Counted from the stretch's first letter, positions 1 to 10,941 are shown. The stretch: DNA of 35,513 nucleotides from an uncultured Caulobacterales bacterium (GCA_903858185.1 CAIOHT010000146.1:1-35513); one strand, 5' to 3'. Notes: generated from the sequence alone by a model not told the origin. Program-made: numbers and translations.

Positions 1-45
1 CTCCGAAGGCAAAGGTCACACGTTCGAATCGTGTCGGGTGCGCCA
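1..45 (+). tRNA. tRNA-Arg(CCG), 3' portion
   Basis: The window opens inside a tRNA. Position 1 is the C32-like base of the anticodon loop: C, U33, then CCG (3-5) as anticodon, followed by AA and the 3' anticodon stem GGCAA. The variable loop AGGTC, a T-arm with stem ACACG/CGTGT around TTCGAAT, the acceptor strand CGGGTGC, discriminator G and an encoded CCA (43-45) follow in the right spacing. Anticodon CCG reads CGG (Arg), and the sequence resembles E. coli tRNA-Arg(CCG) over this part. The D-arm and 5' acceptor strand lie outside the window. Confidence 0.92.
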
Positions 46-143
46 ATCTTCTCCCAGGCGTTTGTCGAAGTCGGCCGGGTATGCCCGTCGAGGGAGCTGG
101 TCCCCGCCGCCGGGGGCGCGGGGGCGGTTGAGCCCCATGGGCG

Positions 144-248
144 TCAGTAAACCAGCTTCAGTCCGGCCCAGGCGGCGGCGGCGGCGAGGAAGGCCACGAC
201 GGCGATGATTTCGTAGGTCTTGAACAGTGGCCCGTTTGGCGAACGCAT
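144..248 (-). CDS. Small single-span membrane peptide (34 aa)
   Basis: A 34-codon reading frame starting MRSPNGPLFKTYEII, followed by one hydrophobic segment rich in Ala and Val (about residues 13-29) and ending KLVY. The start is supported by a strong ribosome-binding site, GGGGGAG, about 5 nt upstream of the ATG at 248. It lies between the tRNA-Arg gene and the divergently transcribed modA. The predicted topology is one transmembrane helix with a short charged N-terminus. I recognise no family, and function is unknown. The good Shine-Dalgarno site and the clean hydrophobic helix argue for a real gene. Confidence 0.55.
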   Translation of the reverse strand: MRSPNGPLFKTYEIIAVVAFLAAAAAWAGLKLVY

Positions 249-324
249 GTGGTCTCCCCCTTGTCCCGTTTCGATCCAGCGAGCAGATGGATCGCAAGGG
301 CCACGCCAGCCTTCGGAGTGCGCG

Positions 325-1098
325 ATGCAGAACAGACGGACGGTCCTGGCCGGCGCGGCGACGCTGCTGTTGCCGGCGGTCGCCAGGGCCGGGCCGCCGC
401 TGACGGTGTTCGCCGCCGCGTCCCTGCAGGAGGCGCTGACGGCGGTCGGCGCGGGCTGGACGGCGAAGACCGGCGCGCCGCTCCGCTTCAGCTTCGGCGC
501 CTCGTCAGCGATGGCCCGGCAGATCGCCCAGGGTGCGCCCGCCGACCTGTTCCTGTCCGCCGATGAGGAGTGGATGGACTGGCTGGCCGGCAAGGGCGGC
601 GTTGTCACCGCCACGCGCCGCCGCCTGCTGTCGAACCGGCTGGTGCTGATCGCGCCCATCCGCGCAAAGGTGGCGCTGACGGTCGCCCCGGGGTTCCCGC
701 TGGCCGGGGCGCTGGGCGACGGCAGGCTCGCCCTGGCTGACCCGACCGCCGTCCCGGCCGGCAAGTACGCACGGGCGGCGCTTACGGCGCTCGGCGTCTG
801 GAAATCCGTGTCCGGCAGACTGTTGCCGGCCGAAAGCGTCCGCACGGCGCTGGCCTACGTGGCGCGGGGTGAGGCGCCCCTTGGTATCGTCTACGCCACG
901 GACGCGAAGGCGGAGCCGAAGGTGAAGGTGATCGGGGTGTTCCCGGCGTCCAGCCATCCGCCGATCGTCTATCCGGTGGCGGTGACGTCAGCCTCGCGCC
1001 ATAGCGGCGCTGCGGGCTTCCTCGACTTTCTGCAGGGACCGCAGGCCTCGGCGATCTTCAGACGCTACGGCTTCGGCGCGACGGCGCGGTCGGCCTAG
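325..1098 (+). CDS. modA: Molybdate ABC transporter substrate-binding protein ModA
   Basis: A 257-residue periplasmic binding protein. The ATG at 325 is preceded by GGAG, and the product begins MQNRRTVLAG, a signal peptide with a twin arginine and likely cleavage after ARA (residue 22). The mature start LTVFAAASLQEAL, then FSFGASSAMARQI and ADLFLSADEEWMDWL, are family signatures. The conserved serines of the first two segments bind the oxyanion, and PLGIVYATDAK is the typical C-lobe segment. Its role would be capture of molybdate or tungstate for a ModBC permease. No modB or modC is seen nearby: the next gene is convergent and encodes a lipoprotein, so this modA is an orphan here. An upstream in-frame ATG (220) would add a non-signal-like extension and is rejected. 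Confidence 0.9.
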   Translation: MQNRRTVLAGAATLLLPAVARAGPPLTVFAAASLQEALTAVGAGWTAKTGAPLRFSFGASSAMARQIAQGAPADLFLSADEEWMDWLAGKGGVVTATRRRLLSNRLVLIAPIRAKVALTVAPGFPLAGALGDGRLALADPTAVPAGKYARAALTALGVWKSVSGRLLPAESVRTALAYVARGEAPLGIVYATDAKAEPKVKVIGVFPASSHPPIVYPVAVTSASRHSGAAGFLDFLQGPQASAIFRRYGFGATARSA

Positions 1099-1628
1099 TC
1101 CCCGACCTTGCCGGGCCAGGTCAGGTAGCCGTCGCGATCGGTGCCGGCCGAACGGTAGCCACGGTAGTGCGGTCCGCCCTGACCGCCCGGCGCGCAGCAA
1201 GGCCCGGGAGCCGGGACGGGTCTGCCGCCGCCGACGCAGCAGGGCCCTGCGACGGGCGCGTAGCCATAGCCGCTGGAGGTCTCGCTGTAGCTGTAGCCCG
1301 AGGATGCAGGCCCTGACGGCTGGACCGCGCCGCCGGCGTAGGTCGCGCCATACCGTCCGCCGTAGCCGCTGGTGACGGTCTCCTGGTAGCGGTAGCTGTC
1401 GCGGTCCCGGGCGGCGGGGGTGGTGTAGCGCACCCGGTGCGTGCGGGCGGTATCGCGAGGCGGCATCGGTCGCGCCTTCGCCGGACTGGCCGGCGGTGTC
1501 GCGGGCGCCGCGGTCGTCGGGCAGCGGTCGCAGCAGCAGGCCTCGCGCGCGGCGGTCTGCAGCGGATTGCCGTCGCAGGCGCTGAGGAGCAGCGTCGACA
1601 GGGCCAGCAGGGTCAGCCGAACGGACAT
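1095..1628 (-). CDS. Cys/Gly/Tyr-rich lipoprotein, unknown function
   Basis: A 177-residue predicted lipoprotein. The N-terminus MSVRLTLLALSTLLLSAC is a type II signal peptide with lipobox LLSAC, so Cys18 would be lipidated. The mature part has a CCC-DRC cluster (about residues 31-36), a Pro/Ala segment, a Tyr/Ser/Gly-rich middle (repeated SGY/YGY units) and two GPCC motifs near residues 128 and 142. There are nine cysteines in all, unusual for an envelope lipoprotein. The mature sequence looks low-complexity and possibly disordered; metal binding or disulfide cross-linking are guesses. The gene is convergent with modA and the two stop codons overlap within one CTAG (1095-1098). I do not recognise the family. 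Confidence 0.72.
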   Translation of the reverse strand: MSVRLTLLALSTLLLSACDGNPLQTAAREACCCDRCPTTAAPATPPASPAKARPMPPRDTARTHRVRYTTPAARDRDSYRYQETVTSGYGGRYGATYAGGAVQPSGPASSGYSYSETSSGYGYAPVAGPCCVGGGRPVPAPGPCCAPGGQGGPHYRGYRSAGTDRDGYLTWPGKVGD

Positions 1629-1690
1629 CCTGGGTTCGCTCCGGTGGAGATCAGGAGAGACCCTAGGCGGCCAGGCCCGCCTGCGCCCCG

Positions 1691-2059
1691 CTATTCACCC
1701 CGGGCGGGAGACTTAACCTTGATGCGTTCGCGGATTGCGAGCGCCAGCAGGAGACCCGTGGCGATACCGATGGTGTTGGCCAGCGCGTCGTAGGGATCGC
1801 CCTGCCGCCCCAGGCCCATCGTCGACTGCAGGATCTCGACCCCGACGCCCCCGAGGAACAGTCCGGTCGCGACCCGCGTCAGGCGCAGCGGGAACGCATA
1901 GGCGCCAATGAGCGCCAGGCCGAGATAGGCGACGGCATGCTCGATCTTGTCCCACAGGGTGAACAGGCCGGGGATGGTGGTGGTCGGCGCCAGCGACAGC
2001 CAGCCGATCACGCCGCAGGCGACAGCGAAGACAGCGATGCGAAGCGGGCGGGGGACCAT
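1691..2059 (-). CDS. VanZ-like family membrane protein
   Basis: A 122-residue integral membrane protein with about four hydrophobic segments. It carries the VanZ-like pattern: WDKIEHAVAYLGLALIGAYAF (DK..H..AY), then GVEILQSTMGLGRQGDPYDALANTIGI (E.LQ, then R..D..D..AN..G). This is the conserved core of the family named after VanZ, which gives low-level teicoplanin resistance in VanA enterococci; most chromosomal members have no assigned role. The C-terminus is short and basic (RERIKVKSPARGE). It lies 62 bp upstream-side of the lipoprotein gene on the same strand and could be cotranscribed with it. The start codon has no strong Shine-Dalgarno site. Confidence 0.85.
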   Translation of the reverse strand: MVPRPLRIAVFAVACGVIGWLSLAPTTTIPGLFTLWDKIEHAVAYLGLALIGAYAFPLRLTRVATGLFLGGVGVEILQSTMGLGRQGDPYDALANTIGIATGLLLALAIRERIKVKSPARGE

Positions 2060-2165
2060 GCTGTTGGGGCCTGCGGGTTGCGTCCGGGACGACCCGTCTC
2101 TAGAGCGCGTTGATCAGACAGTGGAACAGGTTTCGCGCGGGACGGCGTGAAAAGGGGGCGGACTC

Positions 2166-2807
2166 GTGGTTGCAGCAGTGATCTGGGATTTCGGCGGAGT
2201 GATCACCTCCTCGCCGTTCGAGGCCTTCAACCGGTTCGAGGAGGAGCGCAGCCTGCCGCGCGACTTCATCCGGCGGGTCAATTCGACCAATCCGGACTCC
2301 AACGCCTGGGCCCTGTTCGAGCGCAACGAGATCGACACTGCCGGCTTCGACGTGAAGTTTCTCGAGGAGGCCACGGCTCTGGGTCACGCGGTGCGCGGCG
2401 CCGACATCCTTCCGCGCCTGTCCGGCGACGTGCGGCCCCGGATGGTCGCGGCGCTGAAGGCCTGCAAGGAGGTCTTCAAGGTCGGCTGCATCACCAACAA
2501 CGTCCAGACCGGCCACGGCGCGGGCATGGCCGGCACATCGGACAAGGCGACCCAGGTGGCCGGGGTGATGGCGCTGTTCGACGCGGTGATCGAGAGCTCC
2601 AAAGCCGGCGTCCGCAAGCCCGATCCGCGCATCTACCAGATGATGTGCGAACAGCTGGGGGTCGATCCGGCCGACTGCGTCTACCTTGATGACCTGGGCA
2701 TCAACTGCAAGCCTGCCGCCATGCTGGGCATGCGGGCGATCAAGGTCGGCGGCGTCGACCAGGCCCTGGCCGAGCTGTCGGCCGCGACAGAGCTGATCTT
2801 CGACTAG
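2166..2807 (+). CDS. HAD-superfamily hydrolase, subfamily IA (epoxide-hydrolase N-terminal-like phosphatase)
   Basis: A 213-residue HAD hydrolase. Motif I is VIWDFGGVI (Asp8 the expected nucleophile; the usual second Asp is Gly10, as in the subfamily resembling the N-terminal domain of epoxide hydrolases). Motif II is CITNN, motif III is the Lys in GVRKPDPRIY, and motif IV is VYLDDLGINCKPA. A helical cap occupies about residues 15-90. It should dephosphorylate or otherwise hydrolyse a small metabolite; the substrate cannot be read from sequence. The start is GTG at 2166 with a GGGGGC-type ribosome-binding site about 7 nt upstream. It is transcribed alone and convergent with the small exported protein that ends at 2820. 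Confidence 0.88.
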   Translation: MVAAVIWDFGGVITSSPFEAFNRFEEERSLPRDFIRRVNSTNPDSNAWALFERNEIDTAGFDVKFLEEATALGHAVRGADILPRLSGDVRPRMVAALKACKEVFKVGCITNNVQTGHGAGMAGTSDKATQVAGVMALFDAVIESSKAGVRKPDPRIYQMMCEQLGVDPADCVYLDDLGINCKPAAMLGMRAIKVGGVDQALAELSAATELIFD

Positions 2808-2819
2808 GCGACGGCGGTT

Positions 2820-3218
2820 CTAGTTCACCAGGATCGTGCCCAGCAGCAGCTTCGCGCCCTTCTTGCGCAGGGTGGCGTCGGTCAGACGCTGCAGCTCCCG
2901 CGCGATATAGTCGGCGTCCGGCACGCCGGCGGCGGGCAGACCCCCGGCATAGGCCTGGATGAATCCGGCGAAGGCGGCGCGAAGGCGCGGCTGGGACTGG
3001 TCGGCCAGGGTGCGCAGCTTTTCGTCGGGCACATCGAGCCCGCATTCGACGGTGACCACGCCCCGGCTTCCGTCCCGCCGGATGATCGTCGCCAGGATCG
3101 CCTTGATCTGCAGGAACTGGGCGCCACCGCCCTTTTTCTTTTCCTCGCCGCCGCCACCGGCGGCGGCGACGGTCGGCAGGAGGGCGAGGGCGGCGGCGAG
3201 GGCGATACGGCGATCCAT
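2820..3218 (-). CDS. Small exported protein, possibly FliL-like
   Basis: A 132-residue protein with N-terminus MDRRIALAAALALLPTVAAA, a Sec signal peptide or membrane anchor. A very basic linker GGGGEEKKKGGG and then a compact domain follow (about residues 34-132), with alternating strands and helices ending GAKLLLGTILVN. The hydrophobic lead, linker and hydrophobic C-terminal strand resemble FliL-type flagellar basal-body proteins in outline, but I see no decisive motif, so this is weak. It is divergent from pseB (flagellin glycosylation), which makes a motility link attractive but unproven. The short intergenic gap contains two direct copies of TCGCGCGAA, 33 bp apart (3229-3237 and 3262-3270). 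Confidence 0.65.
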   Translation of the reverse strand: MDRRIALAAALALLPTVAAAGGGGEEKKKGGGAQFLQIKAILATIIRRDGSRGVVTVECGLDVPDEKLRTLADQSQPRLRAAFAGFIQAYAGGLPAAGVPDADYIARELQRLTDATLRKKGAKLLLGTILVN

Positions 3219-3245
3219 GCGTCATCATCGCGCGAACATGGTTGA

Positions 3246-5514
<2,269 letters not shown>

Positions 5515-5518
<4 letters not shown>

Positions 5519-7227
5519 GCCGCCATCCCGGCGGTCTGCATCATCCCGCGCACCCGCTCGACCGCTTCCGGCGACTTGCTCAGCGCCTCGCGGAATTCGG
5601 GGTTGCGCACCAGTTTCAGCGCCTCGGCGCGGGCGCGGTCGGCCGCCGGACCAAGGGGGGCCGCCTCGCCGACGGCCATCCGCACCATCAGGTTCAGGCG
5701 ATGCACGACGGGCGCAGAGGCCCGGGCGATCAGGGCGACGATCTTCCCGTCGGCCTCGATCATCCCCCCGATTTCGCCGACGCGCGCCTGGATCGGCGCG
5801 GCATCCTCCGTAACCAGGCCAGCCCGCAGGATCGCCTTTTGCAGCACGGCCAGGGCGGCCATGCGGGTCGCGGGCGAGTCGGGGCCGTAGCGCTGCTCCT
5901 TCTCGAACCGCAGCGCCGAGATATTGGCCGCCAGATAGCGCGCGGCCTGTCGCTTGTTGGCCGCGCCGGTGACGTTCTCGGCCAGCCGGATCAGCGCCTC
6001 GACTTCCTCGCGGGCGGTCATTCCGTCGCCGAGCAGCGCCTCGACGAAGTCGCTGGTGACCAGCATCCGTGACCGCGCCGAGAAGGCCTCGTGGATATCT
6101 TCCAGGCTCAGCACCCGGTCGCCGGCTGCGGTCAGGGCCATGGCCAGGGCCCGCAGCAGATCGATCTCGGCGTCGGCATCACCCGGCTTCAGCCGTCGGG
6201 GCCCCATCAGTTCCCGAAGCACACGCTGGGCGATCGCGGTGCTGCAGCTTTCAAACGTGGCCGCGGACAGCCAGGCTGCCAGGCGCGCGGCCGGCTCCGA
6301 CAGCGGCGGCATGATCTGCCCCACCTTGCCGTCCGTGCTGATCAACGCCTCGACAGACTCTCCGCCGGCCACGCGGGTCATGGCCGCGAGCTGGCCGCCG
6401 AGATCGAGATCCGAACCGAGAAGCTCGGCCAGGCCCGCGCGCGATCCCAGGATCTCCGCCAGCGGCTGTTCCAGGACCTGCAGCGCGGCGGCCCGCGCCT
6501 GCGGCTCGGTCGGAGCGGCGTCGGCGAGGTCGAGCAGCCGCCCGACCTTTTCGCCCCAGGTCTTCGCCGGCGCGATGGCCGCCGCGACGCCCGCGCCGAG
6601 CAGGTAGGCGCGGTCCGGGTCGGCGATCAGCCGTTCGGCAGCGGCGGCGAAGCCTTCCTTGTCGAGGTTCGGCAGGAGGCCCTTGCGATGATCCCGCATC
6701 AGCCGTTCGATGGCCCGTTCGCCCAGCTGCTGGAACGACCGGATGATCTCATGCACGCCGATGCCCCGGGCCTGGGCCTCGGGGATGGCGACCTTCTGGA
6801 TTGCGTGCTGCAGCTCGATGCCCGACGCGTCCAGCTTTTCCACCAGGTCCGGGCGATGCAGCAGCTCGAACGGCGTGGCCTTGTTGCGCTGCAGCCAGTT
6901 GTCCAGCAGCCGGCCGATCCGCTCACGGGCGTGACAGGTATAGAGGTCTGACGGGCTCACACAGAGCGGCTCGGTATCCTCGCGAACCTTGCGGGTCCTT
7001 GCGCGTTCGGGCGCACCCTTGCTGAGAATGGTCACCGATCGGAATTCGCGGGTTTCCGGATCGAGCGTTTCCTTGGTCACACGCACGGCGGCGGCGCGGC
7101 CGTCCTCCAGCGCGTGCTCGGCCGTCTCGATGGCGCGCGCCCGGTCCTCGGTCGCAATCTCCAGCGACCAGCCCGACCCGGGCTGGCGACGCACGAAGAG
7201 TTCATAGTGGACCTGGCCGCGTTCCAT
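5515..7227 (-). CDS. Conserved alphaproteobacterial protein of unknown function (570 aa)
   Basis: A large, apparently soluble protein with no signal peptide or membrane segment. Residues 1-75 form a distinct region (YELFVRRQPGSGWSLEIATEDRARAIETAEHAL, then VRVTKETLDPETREFRSVTIL) that looks like a small alpha/beta domain. The rest is almost entirely helical, rich in Ala, Leu, Glu and Arg, with recurring 30-45 residue helix pairs suggestive of a repeat scaffold. I recognise no catalytic motif. It is divergent from chvI across a 147-bp region, so regulation could be shared. Proteins of this kind are, from memory, common in Caulobacterales and annotated hypothetical. The stop overlaps the pseC stop within CTAG (5515-5518). 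Confidence 0.85.
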
Positions 7228-7311
7228 ATCCCGATCTATGGGGCAAAGCCCCTAAGGTCGTGTTTACGATGCGAATTCGCCCCATTGGGGCCACGCTGAC
7301 AGGTGATTGCC

Positions 7312-7339
7312 TTGCGCCGGGCCGGAACACCGCTAGGTT
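7312..7339 (+). promoter_or_regulatory. Candidate chvI promoter
   Basis: TTGCGCC (7312-7318), 13 nt, then GCTAGGTT (7332-7339) fits the Caulobacter housekeeping pattern TTGACGS-N(10-14)-GCTANAWC with mismatches. It would start transcription about 30 nt before the chvI ATG. This is pattern matching only. Confidence 0.35.
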
Positions 7340-7374
7340 TCAGCCCGCGAGCCCCGTCAAGACGAAGGACTGAA

Positions 7375-8082
7375 ATGGCCAACATCACCCTGGTGGACGA
7401 CGACGAGAACATCGTCGCCTCCGTTTCACTGGCGCTTGAAAGTCATGGCCATACCGTGACGGCCTGCCACGACGGCGTCACCGGTCTGGAGTCCCTGCAG
7501 AACAATCCGCCGGACCTGGCCATCCTCGATGTGAAGATGCCGCGCATGGATGGCATGGAACTGCTGCGCCGCCTGCGTCAGACGTCCGAGATTCCGGTCA
7601 TCATGCTGACCAGCAAGGACGAGGAGATCGACGAGATCCTCGGCTTCAACCTCGGCGCCGACGACTATATCCACAAGCCCTTCAGTCAGCGGCTGCTGCT
7701 GGAGCGGGTCAAGGCGGTGCTGCGCCGCGGCGGCATCGATGAGGCCATCAAGGCCGGCGGCCCGGTCGATACGGGCGCCAAATCGATGAAGCGCGGCAAG
7801 CTGACGCTCGATCCCGAGCGCCACGACAGCCTGTGGGACGGCAGGCCCGTCCGCCTGACAGTCACCGAATTCCTGCTGCTGCAAAGCCTCGCCCAGCGCC
7901 CCGGCTTCGTGAAGAGCCGCGACAACCTGATGGACGCCGCCTACGACGATCAGGTCTATGTCGATGACCGCACCATCGACAGCCACATCAAGCGGATGCG
8001 CAAGAAGTTCCGCCAGGTCGACCCGACCTTCGATGCGATCGAGACCCTCTATGGCGTCGGATACCGCTACCGCGAGTCCTGA
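7375..8082 (+). CDS. chvI: Response regulator ChvI (OmpR/PhoB family)
   Basis: A 235-residue response regulator. The receiver domain (about 1-120) has the acidic cluster Asp8-Asp9-Asp10, phosphoacceptor Asp52 in LAILDVKM, the Thr/Ser of MLTSKDEE, and the switch Lys in HKPFS. The C-terminal winged-helix domain (about 140-235) ends with [15 protein letters not shown] and [10 protein letters not shown], typical of OmpR-type DNA binding. The ATG at 7375 has AAGGA 6 nt upstream; the longer frame from 7303 has no such site. Partner gene chvG overlaps its 3' end by 32 bp. The ChvI name is supported by synteny with hprK, EIIA, ptsH and ahcY, as in rhizobia and Caulobacter. The known role is control of envelope, acid or osmotic stress genes. 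Confidence 0.94.
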   Translation: MANITLVDDDENIVASVSLALESHGHTVTACHDGVTGLESLQNNPPDLAILDVKMPRMDGMELLRRLRQTSEIPVIMLTSKDEEIDEILGFNLGADDYIHKPFSQRLLLERVKAVLRRGGIDEAIKAGGPVDTGAKSMKRGKLTLDPERHDSLWDGRPVRLTVTEFLLLQSLAQRPGFVKSRDNLMDAAYDDQVYVDDRTIDSHIKRMRKKFRQVDPTFDAIETLYGVGYRYRES

Positions 8083-9631
8083 GACGGAGGCGCCCGCGCG
8101 CCGCCGCCTCTGGCCTCAGGGATCGCGCCTCGGGCGGCTGATCATCGCCCTGAACTTCCTCGGTCTGGCGATCCTGGTGATCGGCGCCCTGACGCTGAAC
8201 GAGATGCGACGCGGTCTCGTCAACGCCCGGATCGAGAGCCTGATCACCCAGGGCGAATGGGTCGCCCGTCTGATCGACGAGGCGGCGACAGTCGGCGAGC
8301 CCGAACCGGCGCTGCAGCCACAGCGCGCGGCGCAGCTGCTGCAACTGCTGCACCTGCCGCGCAGCCAGCGGGTTCGGCTGTTCGACAAGGATGGCCGGCT
8401 GATCGCCGATTCCTACAACGTCGCCGACCGCGTCGACCGGAAGCCGCTGCCGCCCGCGCGCAAGCCGGGACAGAAGCCGCCCGCGGCGGAACGCAACCCG
8501 ACCGCCGAACGGGCGGCGCGGGCCCTGAAGATCGAACTGGACGCCGCCCTGCGTGGTGAACAGGTCAAGGGGCGGCGCATCGGCGAGGGCGGCGAGCAAC
8601 TGGTTTCCGTCTCCCTGCCGATCCAGCGGGTCCGGGCGGTGCTGGGCGTGCTGACGCTGGAAGCGGGCGACGTCGATACGATCATCGCCGCCGAGCGTGC
8701 CGCCCTGATCCCCTTCATCCTCATCGCCCTGGGCGTCACGACCCTTTCCAGCTTTCTGATCTACGCCCTGGTGGCGCGGCCGGTGCTGCGGCTGGCGCGG
8801 GCGGCTGACCGGGTGCAGCAGGCGCGGGCGAGGTCGATCTCGATGCCCGACCTCGCCGGCCGCCAGGACGAGATCGGCGATCTCACCCGCTCGCTGGAAC
8901 AGATGACCGACAGCCTGTCGGAACGGATGGACGCCATCGAGCGGTTCGCCGCCGACGTGGCGCACGAGATCCGCAATCCGCTGACCTCGATCCGTTCGGC
9001 GGTCGAGACGCTCGATCTGGTCGGCGACGGTCCCGCGCGCGCGCGGCTGACGGGCATCCTCAAGCAGGACGTCGGCCGGCTCGACCGGCTGGTCACCGAC
9101 ATCGCCAACGCCTCGCGGCTGGATGCGGAGCTGTCCCGTGACGAGCCGCGCCGCATCGACCTGGTCAGGCTGATCGGCGACATCGGCCAGGTCTACGCCG
9201 CGTCGCTCAGGCCGACCGAGCCGACGGTGCGCATCACCGGGCCGGCCGACGGCGAGACCCTCCTGGTCGCCGGTCGCGAGGGCCCGCTGGGCCAGGTGTT
9301 CCGCAACCTGATCGACAATGCCCGATCCTTCAGCGCCCCCGGCGGCGAGGTGCGGGTCAACCTCACCGGTACGCGCGGGCGAATCGAAGTGACGGTCGAG
9401 GACGACGGTCCGGGCATCCCGCCCGACAACCTCGAGACGGTTTTCGAACGGTTCTACACCTCCCGGCCCAAGGGCACGGCGTTCGGCGGCAATTCCGGCC
9501 TTGGTCTGTCCATCGCGCGCCAGATCATCGAGGCGCATGGCGGCGATATCCGCGCCGAGAACCGTCCCGGCCCTGACGGCGGCGTCGTTGGTGCGCGGTT
9601 CATCGTCCGGTTGCCGGAACGCGGCGGATGA
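8051..9631 (+). CDS. chvG: Sensor histidine kinase ChvG
   Basis: A 526-residue inner-membrane sensor kinase. TM1 lies near residues 30-52 ([18 protein letters not shown]), followed by a periplasmic sensing domain of about 170 residues with an internal Pro/Arg-rich segment, and TM2 near residues 218-240. HAMP is next, then the H-box [16 protein letters not shown] with phosphorylated His305. The ATPase boxes are N ([11 protein letters not shown]), G1 (EDDGPGIP), F ([10 protein letters not shown]) and G2 ([10 protein letters not shown]). The chosen ATG (8051) lies inside the chvI 3' end; upstream Mets are only out-of-frame shadow of chvI. The stop overlaps the hprK start (ATGA). The expected function is phosphorylation of ChvI Asp52 in response to cell-envelope stress. 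Confidence 0.93.
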   Translation: MASDTATASPETEAPARRRLWPQGSRLGRLIIALNFLGLAILVIGALTLNEMRRGLVNARIESLITQGEWVARLIDEAATVGEPEPALQPQRAAQLLQLLHLPRSQRVRLFDKDGRLIADSYNVADRVDRKPLPPARKPGQKPPAAERNPTAERAARALKIELDAALRGEQVKGRRIGEGGEQLVSVSLPIQRVRAVLGVLTLEAGDVDTIIAAERAALIPFILIALGVTTLSSFLIYALVARPVLRLARAADRVQQARARSISMPDLAGRQDEIGDLTRSLEQMTDSLSERMDAIERFAADVAHEIRNPLTSIRSAVETLDLVGDGPARARLTGILKQDVGRLDRLVTDIANASRLDAELSRDEPRRIDLVRLIGDIGQVYAASLRPTEPTVRITGPADGETLLVAGREGPLGQVFRNLIDNARSFSAPGGEVRVNLTGTRGRIEVTVEDDGPGIPPDNLETVFERFYTSRPKGTAFGGNSGLGLSIARQIIEAHGGDIRAENRPGPDGGVVGARFIVRLPERGG

Positions 9632-10062
9632 TCCGCCACGCCGGTCTGGTGGCGCTGCAGCTGGGCGGCGACTGGCGCGGCGTGTTGATCGAAGGTCCGT
9701 CCGGCTCGGGCAAGAGCGACCTGGCCCTGCGCGCGCTGGACGAAGGCTTCAGGCTGGTGGCCGATGACCGGGTGGTCGTCTGGGCGTCCGGCGACCGTCT
9801 CTGGGGTCGCGCCCCCGACCCGCTGGCCGGCCTTCTGGAAAGCCGGGGCGTCGGCGTGCTGCCACAGGCGGCGATCGCGTTCTGCCGCATTCATCTGGTC
9901 ATTCGCTGCGAGGCATCGCCTGCGGCGGTCGAACGCTGCCCGGCAGGAGAACGGGTCGACCTCTCGGGTGTGACCCTCCCGGTGCGCCCCCTGTGGCCTT
10001 TTGATCCCGCCGCCCCTGCGAAATTGCGCCGCAGCATCGAGCATCTTGGAGCCGCACGGTAA
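9628..10062 (+). CDS. hprK: HPr kinase/phosphorylase, short alphaproteobacterial form
   Basis: A 144-residue P-loop kinase. The Walker A motif GPSGSGKS occupies residues 23-30, and LVADDRVVV resembles the conserved Asp pair that follows in HprK. The Gram-positive type enzyme is about 310 residues; the N-terminal domain is missing, as is normal for the alphaproteobacterial version. It would phosphorylate the regulatory serine of HPr (Ser47 in the nearby ptsH product) and reverse this. The start overlaps the chvG stop. rapZ, which lies between hprK and the EIIA gene in many alphaproteobacteria, is absent: only an 88-bp gap follows, with a small GC hairpin (10076-10089). Confidence 0.9.
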   Translation: MIRHAGLVALQLGGDWRGVLIEGPSGSGKSDLALRALDEGFRLVADDRVVVWASGDRLWGRAPDPLAGLLESRGVGVLPQAAIAFCRIHLVIRCEASPAAVERCPAGERVDLSGVTLPVRPLWPFDPAAPAKLRRSIEHLGAAR

Positions 10063-10150
10063 CGGGCGTATCTAGGCCGCCTTCGCGGCGAGGCCGCGCC
10101 CGTCGGGCAGGGGTTCCCGGTTTGATCGAGACAGGGTTTCGGACTCGCGC

Positions 10151-10555
10151 ATGATCGGCCTCGTCATCGTTACCCATGGTCGGCTGGCGGAAGAGTTCGT
10201 CTCCGCCATGGAGCATGTCGTCGGTCCACAGACGGCCGTGGCCGCCATCTGCATCGGCCCCGAAGACGACATGGAAAAGCGCCGCAAGGACATCCTGAAG
10301 GCCTGTGCGGCCGTGGATACCGGCACCGGCGTGATCCTGCTGACCGACATGTTCGGCGGCACGCCGTCCAACCTGGCCATCAGCGTGATGGAACAGACCC
10401 GCGCCGAGGTGATTGCCGGGCTGAACCTTCCGATGCTGATCAAGCTGGCGTCCCTGCGTACCCGCGAACCGCTCGAAGCCTGCGTCCATCACGCCCAGGA
10501 GGCCGGTCGCAAGTACATCTCCGTCGCCTCTTACGTGCTGGCCGGCGAGAAGTGA
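10151..10555 (+). CDS. PTS EIIA-Man family protein (regulatory PTS)
   Basis: A 134-residue EIIA of the mannose/fructose family. The N-terminal strand MIGLVIVTHGRLAEEF carries the phospho-accepting His9. The segment VILLTDMFGGTPSNLA and the helix after it are diagnostic for this fold. No EIIB or EIIC is present, as expected for the alphaproteobacterial regulatory PTS, in which this protein receives phosphate from HPr and signals carbon or nitrogen state rather than importing sugar. The GTG of ptsH overlaps its stop (GTGA), indicating tight coupling. It is often named manX or ptsM. Confidence 0.92.
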   Translation: MIGLVIVTHGRLAEEFVSAMEHVVGPQTAVAAICIGPEDDMEKRRKDILKACAAVDTGTGVILLTDMFGGTPSNLAISVMEQTRAEVIAGLNLPMLIKLASLRTREPLEACVHHAQEAGRKYISVASYVLAGEK

Positions 10556-10824
10556 GCGAGCGCCGCACCGTCGAAATCGTCAATGAGCGCGGGCTGCACG
10601 CCCGCGCCTCGGCCAAGTTCGTCAAGCTGGCCTCGACTTTCGACGCCGAGGTGTCGGTCTCGCGCGACGGCTCCACCGTCGACGCCCGCTCTATCATGGG
10701 CCTGATGATGCTGGCGGCGGGTATCGGCTCGACCATCGAGATTTCCGCCGAGGGCGCGGAGGCGGCAGAGGCCGTGGCCGCGCTGACCGAGCTGGTCGAG
10801 AACCGGTTCGACGAGGAGCGGTAG
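10552..10824 (+). CDS. ptsH: Phosphocarrier protein HPr
   Basis: A 90-residue HPr. His16 in NERGLHARASAKF is the site phosphorylated by enzyme I, and Ser47 in DARSIMGLMML is the HprK target. Both are intact, so the visible hprK-HPr pair should be functional. The C-terminal helix is acidic. The GTG start overlaps the EIIA stop. This is the last gene of the chvI-chvG-hprK-EIIA-ptsH cluster; a run of 117 bp with a nested palindrome follows before the convergent toxin gene. Confidence 0.93.
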   Translation: MSERRTVEIVNERGLHARASAKFVKLASTFDAEVSVSRDGSTVDARSIMGLMMLAAGIGSTIEISAEGAEAAEAVAALTELVENRFDEER

Positions 10825-10889
10825 CTGATAGGAGAGCCCGCTGTGGCGTGTCCCTGCCGCCAGCCGTCCGGCTGGCTGGCTTGCACGAG

Positions 10890-10915
10890 ATCAAGGGAAT
10901 ATTCCCCTCCTTGAT
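10890..10915. terminator. Nested inverted repeat after ptsH, possible terminator
   Basis: ATCAAGG (10890-10896) and CCTTGAT (10909-10915) are inverted and enclose part of GGGAATATTCCC, itself a perfect palindrome. It lies between the convergent ptsH and yoeB stops. There is no T-tract, so the terminator role is a guess. Confidence 0.3.
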
Positions 10916-10941
10916 GAGGAAGGGCTCGTCACTCGGACCAC

